A stretch of 64,000 bases of DNA from Arachis hypogaea (taxonomy: Eukaryota; Streptophyta; Magnoliopsida; Fabales; Fabaceae): positions 36,610,393 to 36,674,392 of the forward strand of contig NC_092054.1 in NCBI RefSeq assembly GCF_003086295.3, written 5' to 3'. Shown one piece after another: positions 11,652-23,026 of the stretch; the first letter of the stretch is position 1; every line of letters begins with the position of its first letter. The notes under the pieces were generated by a model. It saw nothing but the letters and a program-made list of their open reading frames with translations. It was not told the origin of the DNA and ran no database searches. The position numbers were made by a program, and so were the translations under genes.

Positions 11652-13485
11652 ATGAACTCTCACCCCTTTATCAATGAGTTTGGTTACAACTATGTTGCAG
11701 GAAGAGGAGATTACAATGAGAACATGCATCAAGGATGGAATAATTAAAGTTGGGAGGAGCCACAAGGATTTGATCAACCCTCTTGGCAACAACCTCCACC
11801 AGCATACTATGACCAAGAGCCATTTCGAGAGGCATACCAAAATAATGGCTATGGTGAGCACCCTTTTGATTATCAACAACCACCACCATATGCCTATAAA
11901 CCCCTCCTCAACATAGCCCTCAACCTTACTCATAAGCCACTTTTCGCCATTCACCTTCATATGACCCTAACCCATATCCACCATACCAACCACCATATGA
12001 ACCATATGAACCATACATAAAACCACCCCAATTCCAAAACAATTACTCCCAAGAACCACCACCTCAATATACACCATCTTCATACCCTCATCAAGAGGAA
12101 CCACCTTCGTATTATGAGCTCCTTCTCCCAACAAATGAACCCTCCTATCTACCCCAACCTCCATTGGATAACAACACTCTTAGTGTTATGCACCAAAGAC
12201 AAAATACCATGAAAAACACACTTACCGGTCTGACCTCTGCTATACAAGCTCTCGTCTCCCAGATTGGATCATCGAATATACCCTCAACATTCAACCCTTA
12301 AGCTCTAGTGCACTCCCTTTTCAATCACATAATGATCTCTCCATCCCACCACCACCCTCTGTGTAAGAATACCCATATCCATCAATCCAAGAGCAACATG
12401 ATCCCAATTATCCTACTGATCCAGAACAAGAGAGAAGGGATCGTCTTAGGGATGTAATGGATCAGTTGTACGCACACATACTTCAAGAGAAGCAAGAGGA
12501 GACCCAAAAGGTAGAGGTAGGGGAGACCCTTGAAGATAAAGCAGTTGACGAATTAGTGAAGGTTGAGCAAGAGGAAAGTTCCATCATTAAAGACAACTCT
12601 ACACTAAGCGACATCAAGGAGGAGTCTAATTTTGTATTGGAACAAGTGAAGGAAGCCAAAATTATCAAGGAAGAGAAAGTGGTTGAAGACTTAGGAGATG
12701 CGGAACCTCCATGGGAACCTCGAGTCATAGAGCCTCCTTCTACGGAGTTTGAATTTGATGTTGAGGAGGGTGTACAACCTCCAAGGCATATCATGGTTGA
12801 AGACTTTGAAGAGGTTGATCAAGAGATGGATTCAATCATTGATGAGGCCTCATCTACAATTGAATCCTCTCCCATTGGACTTGACATGGAGATTAAAGAA
12901 GAAGAAGCACAACCTCCCATGCCCTTGGTGAGCAATGAAGAAGAGATTGAATTGGAAGAAAGCTACCAAGAGGAAGAGGTTGATATTGAAGAAGCCTGCA
13001 AAGAGGTGGAAGTTGTCAAGAAAGAACACACGGGAGTGAAACTTGAAACCACCTTGCCAAAATTGTTGGAGACCCCTCCCCCTAAGTCGCCATCCTCCTT
13101 CACAACATTCAAGTGGGTAAAATTCATACCTGTTAGCTTTCTCATTCTACTTGAATATGGTTTACTTGAGACAGATGGTCAACTTAAAGCTCTTTGTGGC
13201 GTTAAGAGTAAGAGGAAGATGGTTAGTGGTTGGAGTTGTCATGCAAGGTTCAATATGGTTGTATGCTCCAAGTTGAAATGCAAAGGTTGGTGTAGAGCTC
13301 GATTGAATGGGTCTAGGAAGTTGTTTGGTCACTTCAGTGAGAATTCAGATTGCTCGCCACCCGATTGGAACAGTGATGATAAATAAGAAGACGGGTGCAA
13401 AAGCAAGGTTTGGGACCCCGGAGGCTATTGGAATTGCAAACATTGGTGGGGATTCCTGGACAAGTTCAAGCATAAGCCGCCCTGA
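11652..13485 (+). pseudogene. NA-1 ORF1, homologue of the NA-2 ORF1, broken
   Basis: It begins ATGAACTCTCAC (MNSH), as in both NA-2 copies, and shares GW-N-(Q)-WEEPQG. An in-frame TAA in the codon after GWNN and later frameshifts break the Gln/Pro/Tyr-rich N-terminal part. From 12457 to 13386 a 309-codon acidic stretch is open; it ends with the conserved TFKWVKF...EYGLLETDGQLKALCG block. A further shift leads to a terminal KHKPP and TGA at 13483-13485, the same ending as NA-2. The segment around 12225-12285 (CTCGTCTCCCAGATTGGA) nearly matches the C-terminal part of the Gyp-A gag region (minus strand, about 35650-35710), so ORF1 carries gag-derived sequence. Its function is unknown, and this copy cannot make the full protein. 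Confidence 0.75.
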
Positions 13486-13502
13486 CAAGGAGCTCACCTA
13501 AT

Positions 13503-13552
13503 GTCCAACTTAAGGACTTTAACTAAAAGTGCTAGGTGTGAGACAACCCACC
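13503..13552 (+). promoter_or_regulatory. Conserved double-hairpin module after ORF1 (NA-1)
   Basis: GTCCAACTTAAGGAC (13503-13517) and GGTGTGAGACAACCCACC (13535-13552) can each form a short stem-loop. The same module follows the ORF1 or pol stop in Gyp-A and both NA-2 copies. NA-1 has one mismatch in the second stem. Confidence 0.65.
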
Positions 13553-13659
13553 ATGGTATGATCGTTCATTTTTATTCTAAGTTTTATTTTATTTTATTTC
13601 TATCAGTGTTATTTCATAAATTCTGCATCATCATCTTCATTCTGCAAAAAAAAAGTGAA

Positions 13660-14055
13660 AACGATGCGTAAGCGTCGATGACGCACATGCGTCATGTGTA
13701 GTTTCACACTCTTGAAAAATGACCCGAAAGTTAGGCTGGAACTGTGCAGGAAGGGTGCCTAGAGCACGAGCCACCCCACGCGTCACCTGCAAATTAGTCC
13801 ATCCACGCAAAAGCATCAGTGACGCGTACTTGTGGGCTTCCCAATCGGCGTAAAAGAGTGTTTGAACAGAAAGTTGGGCTACCACTGTGCTGGAAGCATG
13901 CCTTTAGCACGCAAGTGGTCACGCGTACGCATGACCGACGCTCATGCATTAGTGTGCCTTCTTTGCCATCCACGTGTACACATGGGCGACGCGTACGCGT
14001 CGAATGGCTATTTCAGTTTCACGCGTGCGCGTGATGCAGGCGCGCGTGTCGACTC
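13660..14055 (+). repeat. CpG-rich ACGCGT tract in the NA-1 interior
   Basis: Irregular repeats of ACGCGTACGCGT-like words (for example GACGCGTACGCGTCGA near 13988) occur among decayed variants such as ACGCAT and CACGTG. No ORF here is credible. Confidence 0.8.
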
Positions 14056-14598
14056 CAGTTCCTGTTTTCTATTTTTCTTCTTTCTTCTCTCCTCTCTTAC
14101 TCCTTCTTCTTCTTTTCTCACTTTCTTCTCCTCCTTATTCTCTTTCATTTTCTTTTACTTATTGCATTTATATACCTTCATTCATTGCATTTCATTTTGT
14201 GCATGTTTTTATTTTCTTTTCTAAGACTACCATTTTTCCGTTGGTGTTAAATTTTCTTACTCATCTGTTGAATATTTCTTCCATCATTTTGGTGCATAGC
14301 GACTTGTTTATATTGTTGGGTGATATTATTTATCGATCAATGCTAATCTTTTATAACACTTGTATTCCTTGTGCATTGATATGAACTTATATTGTCTTTC
14401 GTGACCCACTCTCTCTCTCCCTTGTTGTAATTTCTCGCATTATTGATATGCCATTTGCTCATATTATTTTCTCACTTCATGTCATAGCTACCATGTAGTT
14501 GAGAATCTCATTATTCTTTGGCATTAGCCCACCCATGTTTATTTGTCTACATATCTTTGTTTGTGGGTTACTCTTTCTCCTCTTTCTCTTCTTTCACG

Positions 14599-14753
14599 AT
14601 GGCCGTCAAGAAGAAAAGCGGAAAACTTCTAAATGGGGTGAACAACAAGTCACTCCACATAAGCTTTTGAACGAACTCCACAGTTATAGCAGCCCATCCA
14701 CTTGCACATCTTCGCATGCACCAAAGACGGTGCAATCTTTAAGTGTGGGGAGG
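14599..14753 (+). pseudogene. NA-1 ORF2 vestige with terminal hairpin and PPT-like sequence
   Basis: The ATGGCCGTCAAGAAG start resembles the start of Gyp-A ORF2 (ATGGCCACCAGGAAGG). The segment then collapses to about 150 bp and ends with the hairpin TGCACCAAAGACGGTGCA (14717-14734) and TTTAAGTGTGGGGAGG (14738-14753). Both end pieces match the end of Gyp-A ORF2. I read it as an env-position ORF whose middle has been deleted. Confidence 0.6.
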
Positions 14754-15510
14754 TTGATACCGACTTTCGTGGGTTAGTTATTTTCTTCTCAACACCAATG
14801 TTTAATTCCCTTTGTTAGTTTGTCATTGCATTTGCATGAGTGATTGTATGTTTGCTTGATTTTGTGCATATTTTACCAACTACTTGGTTGAAGTAATAAT
14901 TTCTTTTTCAAGAAACTTTTTTTTAGCATTTCACTAATTTGAATTAAATTTTTGTTAAACTTGTTTGAAGAAATTTTATTTTGGAACATGGTTTTAGAGC
15001 TCGAACATACAAAACCAGTGAGATTTTAAGCCTATTTAATTGGTTGCACTTTATCAACCAATGTTTTGTTTCGGTGTGTGTGTTGTTCTCTCTAAAATTG
15101 TGATCTTTGTCTATCTTAATTCTATATTTCCATGGTTTGATGTATGCATACACTTATATGATTGAGGCCTTGTTTCATTTAGCTCACATACCCATATGGC
15201 CTTACCCTTTCATTATCTTTTGCAAACCAATTTGAGCCTATTTTACCCCATTTGTTCTTTATTTTAGCACATCACTATCTCTAAGCGGAAAACAATAATG
15301 TCCTTAATTTGAATCTTTGGTTAGCTTAGACTAGTGAGAGTGTTCATGATTTAAGTGTGGGGAAATTGGGTTTGGCAATATTTGGTTTGAAAATTGGGCA
15401 TTGTATAATTTCTGTGAATTTGTGAAAAAGATGGTTAAGCACATATTCTTGCATTTAATACCTTAATCATATGCATTGAGAAAAAAAAAGAAAAAAAAAA
15501 GAGAGAAATA

Positions 15511-15601
<91 letters not shown>

Positions 15602-16253
15602 GGGGACAAAATGCCCCAAGTTAAGTAATAATATCAATGCATATGAGTTGTACTTGAATTTGGGATGCATGAATATGTGGTAAACATAGTTAATGGATAG
15701 TTAGATTTTGCATTGTAATTACATGGAATGTCTTAGGATAAGTGAGAAGTTTAGGTTAATCAAGGATTCGAATTTCAGTCCACTTAACCAAATACATTCC
15801 TACCTTGACCCTAACCCCATTACAACCCTTGAAAAGACCTCTTGATATGTGTATTTGTGCATTAAATTTCTGTTGATTGGTAGAAGAAGATCAAGCCTTA
15901 GAAAGCAAGATTAGTAGAGAACTGAGAGACTCGACTCTCAAACACTAGAGTGATTAGAGTGTATACACTTCCAGTGAGGGTTCGATGCTCGATTCTTTGT
16001 TCCCGCCTTTCATGAGCTATTTTCTTCTGCAAGTCTATTTGTACTTCATTTTTATGATTTGAATTAGTGAAATCCAGTTCATATTTGTTCTTGAAAAGTT
16101 TATTTACTTTTAACTAAGTAGGTAAAATCATTTTGCATTTAGTTGCATTCACACAAATAGGTTGCATTTCATACATCCTACCATTTTGCCTTCACTCTTT
16201 TAGTTCTCTTGAATTTAGCATGAGGACATGCTAATGTTTAAATGTGGAGAGGT
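14754..16253 (+). other. NA-1 3' non-coding region with AAT microsatellite and PPT
   Basis: No gene. An (AAT)n run occupies about 15504-15597, followed by GGGGACAAAATGCCCC (15602-15617). The 3' polypurine tract AAATGTGGAGAGG (about 16239-16252) abuts the 3' LTR. The segment around 15930-16000 (two copies of a TAGAGTG word, then GAGGGTTCGATGCTCGATTC) has counterparts in Gyp-A and NA-2. Confidence 0.75.
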
Positions 16254-17704
16254 TGATAAAACACTATTTTACGGTTTATCTTGTGCTTAATTTAGTGGAT
16301 TTTATCCATTATTCTCACACTTATTCATAGAAATCGCATGTTTTACATTTTCCTTCCTGATTTTGTGCTATGATTGAAAACATGCTTCTCTGGCCTTAAA
16401 TTTGCTAGCTTTAATCCTCTCTTATTACTATTCAATGCCGTGATATGTGTGTTAAGTGTTTTCAGGGTTTACAGGACAGGAATGGCTTAGAAGATAGAAA
16501 GGAAGCATGCAAAAGTGGAAGGAATACAGGAAATTGAAGGAATTGCTGAGCTGTCAAGTCTGACCTCTTCGTAATAAATCGATCATAACGTGAGCTACAG
16601 AGATCCGAATGAGGCAGTTTCAGTTGTGTTGGAAAGCTAGCATCCGGGACTTTAAAATGATATATAATTTGCCATATTTGCCCTGTAGATAAGTGATGCG
16701 TACGCGTGCATCACGCGCACGTATGCATCTGCGAAAATTCAGCAAGCCAGAAATCGCGCCAGAAAACACAGATTAGAGGCTACAGAGTGGAGGAATCAAG
16801 GAGACACTTCTCATTCACACAATTTTAGGTTTTAGATGTAGTTTTTAGAGAGAGAGGCTCTCCCCTCTCTCTACGTTTTAGGGTTAGGATTTCTTCTTCT
16901 TATCAAATCCAGGTTCAATGTTCCTTTAATTTAGTTTTCTTCTATTTTTATTTTATTACTTCAGTTTATCTTCTTCTTTTGTTTAATTATTAATGCAAAG
17001 AGTATTTTTCTATTTAATTCCTTTATTTGCCTTATTATCTCGACTCAATTCCAAAATTATTCTGTCTTCTTTCTACTCCCTTTACATGTATGCGAAAATG
17101 GCATCCATGTCAATGGAGTAGACTTTTAACTTGGCTTTGAAGTTGATTAATATTTGAGATCCTTGAGTTGGAATACTCAAGTGTTAATTGGTAATTAGAA
17201 GTTGTTGGCCAGCTCTCTAGTTGCTAACGCTAATCCTTCCTAAGGAAGAGGATTAGGATTTGTGAATAGAAGTTGGCTTAACTACTTGACTTTCCCTTAT
17301 TCGGTAAGGGTTAACTAAGTAGGAACAACAATCAATTATTAACTGATCTTGGGAAGATCCAACAAGGATGGAACTTTCGATTAATCTTCTCCTAGCCAAG
17401 GCTTTTTATTTTAATTACATAAAACTTCTTGTTAATTTTTATTGCTTTAATTTATAATCATTTAATTTTCCATTCCTCATTCCAAAATTTCTCAGAAAAT
17501 CCATAACCAATAACAAGAACACTTTCCTTCAATTCCTTGAGAGACGACCTGAGGTTTGAATACTTCGGTTATCAATTTTACTAGGGGTTTGTTACCTGTG
17601 ACAACCAAAACTTTTGTACAAAAGAATTTTTGTTGGTTTAGAAGTTATACTTGCAACGAGAACTTATTTGTGAATTTTTAGACCACGCAGAATTCCGCTC
17701 GTCA
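16254..17704 (+). repeat. NA-1 3' LTR
   Basis: 1451 bp, TGATAAAACAC...CCGCTCGTCA, followed by the duplicated target CCAAG. Its CpG-rich patch is at about 16690-16735. Confidence 0.92.
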
Positions 17705-17709
17705 CCAAG

Positions 17710-18307
17710 ACATGAAGACTTTTGCAAATCGAACCCCTTTTTTATGATCACTGAATGGGTTTCTAAGGCTTTGGGCCAATTTGATTTTCTTCCTTTTAAT
17801 TGTTCATCCACTATTTTTCTTCTTTCTTCTTATTTGAATGAGTGATGTGACTCAAGCAAGAGAGAGGAGAGAGAAAAGAGACAAAGCTTTTAATGCAATA
17901 TTAAACCCAATTTAATTTTGAGTTTCGGTTACCTATGCACACAATTAATCAATTTGAATTTTGAATTCTATTCCACCATATAGTAGGTAACCGTGGCTTG
18001 CTTGGAGAACCTTTGGGTTCCTTCTTTTGACCATTCAATATTGGTTAGTGGGCTTGTGACATGGGTCTCTTTGGATCTTCGTTTTCTTTTAATATTCAGC
18101 CACTTGAAGTGATCAATTATTATTGGACTAAATATGTTTAGTAACTAAGTTAGGCTTTCATCACTTGGGCCAAGGAATAATTTTATTTTTCTTCCTGCAC
18201 ACTTGAACAAACATATCAAACAAACTATTGGAAGAAAATAATTTAATTAATATTTTAATAATATTTGGTCATCATTTTAATTAGATATAAGTTTTCCAAA
18301 CTCAACA
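17710..18307 (-). repeat. Copia-1 3' LTR, proximal part
   Basis: It resumes the LTR after NA-1 and matches 54771-55364. It ends CTCAACA at the junction with the PPT (minus strand TGTTGAG). Confidence 0.9.
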
Positions 18308-18321
18308 ATCTCCCCCTTGAT
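18308..18321 (-). other. Copia-1 polypurine tract
   Basis: The minus strand reads ATCAAGGGGGAGAT immediately before TGTTGAG. This is the typical Sirevirus polypurine tract used to prime plus-strand synthesis. Confidence 0.9.
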
Positions 18322-18648
18322 GACAAACATTATTAAAACTGAATTGAAAGAGTTAGGGTAGAAAACTTTCCTTTAAAGATTTGCAAATTTCTTCCCCTTT
18401 CTTTTGTTCAATGTGCTCCCCCTTAATGTGTGTCTGATTAACACAATATTCGACAAAGCAAAAAGCTTTGTGCAATCTCCAAAAGATTCCCAAAAGATAA
18501 AAATTTCAAGAATTTGGATCCTTTAAGACCGAGCCATATTTTCACAAGAAAATGCCTTCAAACACCTGAATAAAATTCCATAGTCTAGTAAGCACACATG
18601 CATTTGAGCAAATAAATTTATCAATGACAATCAAAGCTCAAGTCAAAA

Positions 18649-19230
18649 TTAATCCATCAACATAAAGTGCTCAAAACAGAGCCAGATCAAAGCATAAAAT
18701 AGAGCAAAACAGGACAACAAATCAATGAAACATAACAATTTCAATTCAGCCTTTTTTCTCTCCCTTTTGTCATCAAGGAGGGACACCTGTAAGCAAAACA
18801 GGGCAGGTAAAGCAGTCCACAATAAAGTGCAAGCAAATGAAAACAGTTTTAGAGTTCTAAATCCAGAGTTATCAAGATAGAAATCAGTCAGTAGCAGCAA
18901 GGAACAAACTAGGCATGAGATTCCTCTTCTTTCAAATATAGCCGAAGCCTTGGTGCCTTTGACATTTTTACCTTTAGCTTGCTGTGGTACACTACCTCCT
19001 TTGATTGTGGACACTCTATTCTCAACAGGCTCATTACTCAAATCAACATTAAAATGCTCAATCAAGCAAGTTAAAAACATACCATATGGCAAATTACTTT
19101 TTTTTATCACTTTTCACACAATCCTTCATATGACGAATCATAAAGTAAGCAAAAGATATGGGAATGGAGTTCAAAACAGCATAAAGAACAAGGGTGTCAG
19201 AAACAGTTACGCTATGATATGATCCGACTT
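18649..19230 (-). pseudogene. Copia-1 env-like relic
   Basis: The minus-strand reading includes SVTVSDTLVLYAVLNSIPIS near 19150-19205 and, after a frameshift near 19100, LPYGMFLTCLIEHFNVDL. This arrangement between RNase H and the 3' LTR is typical of the env-like ORF of Sireviruses, whose function is unknown. It is broken here. The rest of 18322-19678 holds no other recognisable gene. Confidence 0.5.
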
Positions 19231-19678
19231 TTAGGAGTAAAAGAACTGTCATTAATGCTAGGAACAAACATTCTCTTTTAAAGCGAAATCATTAATAAAA
19301 ATGATTTTCAAAAATTAATTTGAATTTTTTTTAAAACCATGAAAACTGAAAAGACAAGTCATTGGGAATGATGAAATATTAAAACGGTCATGACTTGAAA
19401 TGGAATGAAGTAATGGTATGTTGAAAAATTAATTTCAAGAAATTAAAAGAGTTTTATGATTAAAAAATAATGAGCCCATATCATGTGAACAAAGTTTGTC
19501 TTACATAGGCCCAAAACGTGGTTACAGCATGCTGGGCAATAGGGCACAGTTCTCCATGTTTAATCCACAAATATTCTGGGCTTTATACAAGTCTTCCTTT
19601 GAAGATTTCATCACTTGTCCAGATTTGTCTTCTTGTTGCCTACGAGACAAAAACAAACAGAAACAAGAAAATCATTAT

Positions 19679-22600
19679 TTACACAACAGAACTTAAATCC
19701 ATCATCCCCAAACTGTTTTTTAATGAACAAAATCTGTCTTCACACAGAGGTTTAGTGAAGATGTCAACAAGTTGCTCTTCAAATTTTACAAATTGGATAT
19801 CAATAGTACCCTTTATTTGCACATGTTTCCTAATAAAGTGACATCTCACTTCAATGTGCTTAGTTCTAGAGTACAATACAGGATTTTTTAAAATATTTAT
19901 TGCACTCATATTGTCACAAAATAAAGGAATACTATTGATTTTCAATTTATAATCCTCCAATTGAGTTTTAAGCCATAAAAGTTGAGAGCAACAAGCAGCC
20001 GTAGAGATATATTCAGCTTCAGCCGTGGATAAAGCAACCGTGGCTTGTTTCTTAGTTGACCACATGTTAAGGGAATTTCCAAGGAAGCAACACATTCTGG
20101 AAGTGCTTCTTCTATCCACTCGATCTCCCGCATAATCTGCATCACAAAACCCTACTGCACAAAACTCATTAGATTTAGGATACCATAAGCCAAGATCACA
20201 TGTGCCCTTAATATATCTAATGATTCTTTTGACGACCGAAAGATGGGATTCTTTGGGTGAGATTGAAATCTAGAACACACACCCACACTTTGAACAATAT
20301 ATGGCCTAGAGGATGTAAGATACATGAGAGATCCTATCATTCCTCTATACTTTATTTCATCCACCTCTTTGCCTTTTTCATCCTTGTCAAGTTTAGTGTT
20401 CGGATGCATAGGAGTTCCCATTGGTTTGGAGTTTTCTAGGCCAAATTTCTTAATTAACTCTTTGGCATATTTTTCTTGGTGAATAAAAATACCACTAGGA
20501 GTTTGTTTAATTTGAAGACCAAGAAAGAAAGTTAATTCTCCCATCAAACTCATTTCAAACTCACTAGTCATTAGTTTTCCAAACTCTTCACACAAGGATT
20601 CATTGGCCGATCTAAACACAATGTCATCCACATAAACTTGAACAAGTAAGAAATCATCATTAGATTCTTTTATAAACAAAGTAGTGTCGGTGGTACCCCT
20701 TTGAAAATTATTTTCCAACAAGAACGTACTAAGTCTTTCATACCAAGCTCTAGGAGCTTGCCTAAGACCATAAAGGGCCTTTGAAAGTTTAAAAACATGA
20801 TTTGGAAAATCTTTGCTTTCAAAACTGAGGGGTTGTATCACAAATACTTTCCTATCTATAAAACCATTAAGAAAAGCACATTTGACATCCATTTGAAATA
20901 TTTTGAAACCCTTGTGGGCAGCATAGGCTAGAAGCAACCTAATTGCTTTCATTCTTGCTACCGGAGTAAATGACTCATCAAAATCAATACCTTCCTCTTG
21001 ATCGTAACCTTGGGCCACTAGTCTAGCCTTGTTACGAACAACACTACCATCCTCACCCAATTTATTTTTGAAAATCCATTTTGTACCAGTTACCTTTTTA
21101 CTAATTGGGTTTGGTACAAGAATCCAAACCTCATTCTTTTCAAATTGTGCTAGCTCTTCCTCCATGGCTTTAACCCATGAGGGGTCTTCAAGAGCTTGCT
21201 TCACATTGAGAGGTTCCAATTGGGATAAAAAAGAAACTTTGCTTGGTTCCACTTGCTTCTTACTTGAGGATCTAGTGGTTATGCCTTGTGAAGGATCACC
21301 AATCATGAATTCATGAGGGTAACCCTTCAAAAATTTCCATTCACATAGCCTTTGAGGAATGGTTTTGCTTTGACTAATTTCAGTTGGCAGCTCTGTTCTG
21401 GATTCTCTGGCTTGTTCAGGAGACAAAACAGAAATGTCTCCTCCATTCTGAAGAGAAGTTTCTAGATAGACAGATTCAACAGTTGGGACAGATTTGGAAT
21501 TTTCTTGATTGGCTTGATGGTTCACATCAGTTTCACTACCTGCATCATCATCTAACACAACACTTGGAATAGAGTTAGAATCACAAAAAGACACATGTAT
21601 GGGTTCTTCAATTGTTCTATGTTCTTTGAGGTAAACCCTAAATGCTTTGCTAGTGGTGGAGTATCCAACAAACATTCCTTCATAAGATTTTAGATCAAAT
21701 TTTCCAAGATTTTCTTTATTGTTAAGTACAAAACATTTGCATCCAAAAATATGAAAATACTTAAGATTAGGTAGGGTTCCTTTCCAAAGCTCATATGAAG
21801 TTTTCTTTAAACCTTTTCTAATGATGATTCTATTTAAAATATAACAAGCTGTGTTTACAGCTTCAGCCCACAAAAACTTTGGAATATCATTTTCACAAAG
21901 TATTGCCTTAGTCATTTATTGAAGGCTTCTATTCCTTCTTTCAACAACCCCATTTTGTTGAGGTATTCTTGGGCATGAAAAGTTATGTGCTATTCCAAAT
22001 TTATCACAAAAATTTTCAAAATCTTGGTTTTCAAACTCCTTTCCATGATCACTTCTCAAGTGGGCAATTTTTAAATCTTTTTCATTTTGGATCTTTTTGC
22101 AAAGAGAGGAAAAAGTATAGAATGCATCATTTTTGTGAGCTAAGAAAAGAACCCAACCGAATCTAGAGTAATCATCCACCACTACCAAACCATAATATTT
22201 TCCTCCCAAAATTTGTGTTCTAGTAGGACCAAAAAGATCAATATGTAACATTTCCAAAGGCCTTTTAGTGGAAATTCCATCCTTGGGTTTAAAAGATGAT
22301 TTTACTTATTTGCCTAGTTGACAAGCATCGCAAGTAATATCTTTATCAAATTTAATATTTGGAATTCCTCTAACTAAATTCTTTTTAACAAGCTTAGAAA
22401 TTTGGTACATGCTAGCATGTCCCAATTTCTTATGCCAAAGCCATTTTTCAGATTCAAGAGAGGTAAAACAAGTTAGTTTTTGATCCTTTAAATCCTCTAA
22501 AGTTAATCCATACACATTATTGCATCTTTTTACTTCAAACAAAACATCACCAGATTTTTCACAAATAACCAAGCAATCCAATTTTCTAAAGATAACCAAA

Positions 22601-23026
22601 TATCCAAGATCACACAATTGGCTAATGCTTAGTAGATTGTGCTTTAATCCATCAATAAGCAAAACATCATTAATGAAAGAAGAGAAATTCTTACCCACTT
22701 TACCTATGGCCACTATTTTTCCTTTTCCATTGTCACCAAAAGTAACAAAACCTCCATCATACTCATCGAGCTTGATGAAGAATGTTGACTTTCTGGTCAT
22801 ATGCCTAGAGCACCCACTATCTATATACCACATATTGTCATTTCTTTTGGATGCTAGGCAAACCTACAAAAACACTTAAGTGACCTTAGGTATCCAAATC
22901 TTTTTATATCCTTTAATGTCAAACCATCTCCTTTGTCCCAAGCGATTATAATCACAAACAATCTTGTAAACTTTATTTCCAATCATCCTTTCACTTATGA
23001 AGCACTGAATAGGAAAATGTCCATTC
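19679..23026 (-). pseudogene. Copia-1 pol: zinc knuckle end, integrase, reverse transcriptase, RNase H
   Basis: In minus-strand order: the last half of a CCHC zinc knuckle (GHFPIQC, codons around 23019), then the GAG-pre-integrase region starting near WYIDSGCSRHMTR. Next is the integrase core with D (HIDLFGP), D (LRSDHGKEF) and E (GVVERRNR), then a linker with GDPSQGITTRSS. RT (FMDVKCAFLNG-like region, intact YVDD) is followed by copia RNase H (ATVALSTAEAEYIS, TKHIEVRCHFIR). In-frame stops lie at 22306-22308 and 21916-21918, with two more near 22870; a frameshift lies near 20150. Pol order integrase-RT-RNase H defines Ty1/copia. The element cannot make its own enzymes in its present state. 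Confidence 0.92.

Larger units (their letters stand above)
10021..17704 (+). mobile_element. NA-1: complete non-autonomous Ty3/gypsy-like LTR retrotransposon
   Basis: LTRs lie at 10021-11503 and 16254-17704 (TGATAAA...CTCGTCA), flanked by the 5-bp duplication CCAAG (10016-10020 and 17705-17709). A tRNA-Asp-type primer site follows the 5' LTR and a purine tract precedes the 3' LTR. The 4.75-kb interior has a decayed ORF1, a conserved hairpin module, a CG-rich tract, a vestigial ORF2 and an AAT microsatellite. There is no reverse transcriptase or integrase. The paralogous Copia-1 LTR reads straight through the target at 54766-54770. Confidence 0.93.

Noticed and set aside
13832..14384. Overlapping plus-strand ORFs of 130-136 codons
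   Set aside because: They are caused by the CpG-rich tract and a pyrimidine-rich stretch of NA-1.
15467..15670. Poly-leucine ORF on the minus strand
   Set aside because: Produced by the (AAT)n microsatellite.
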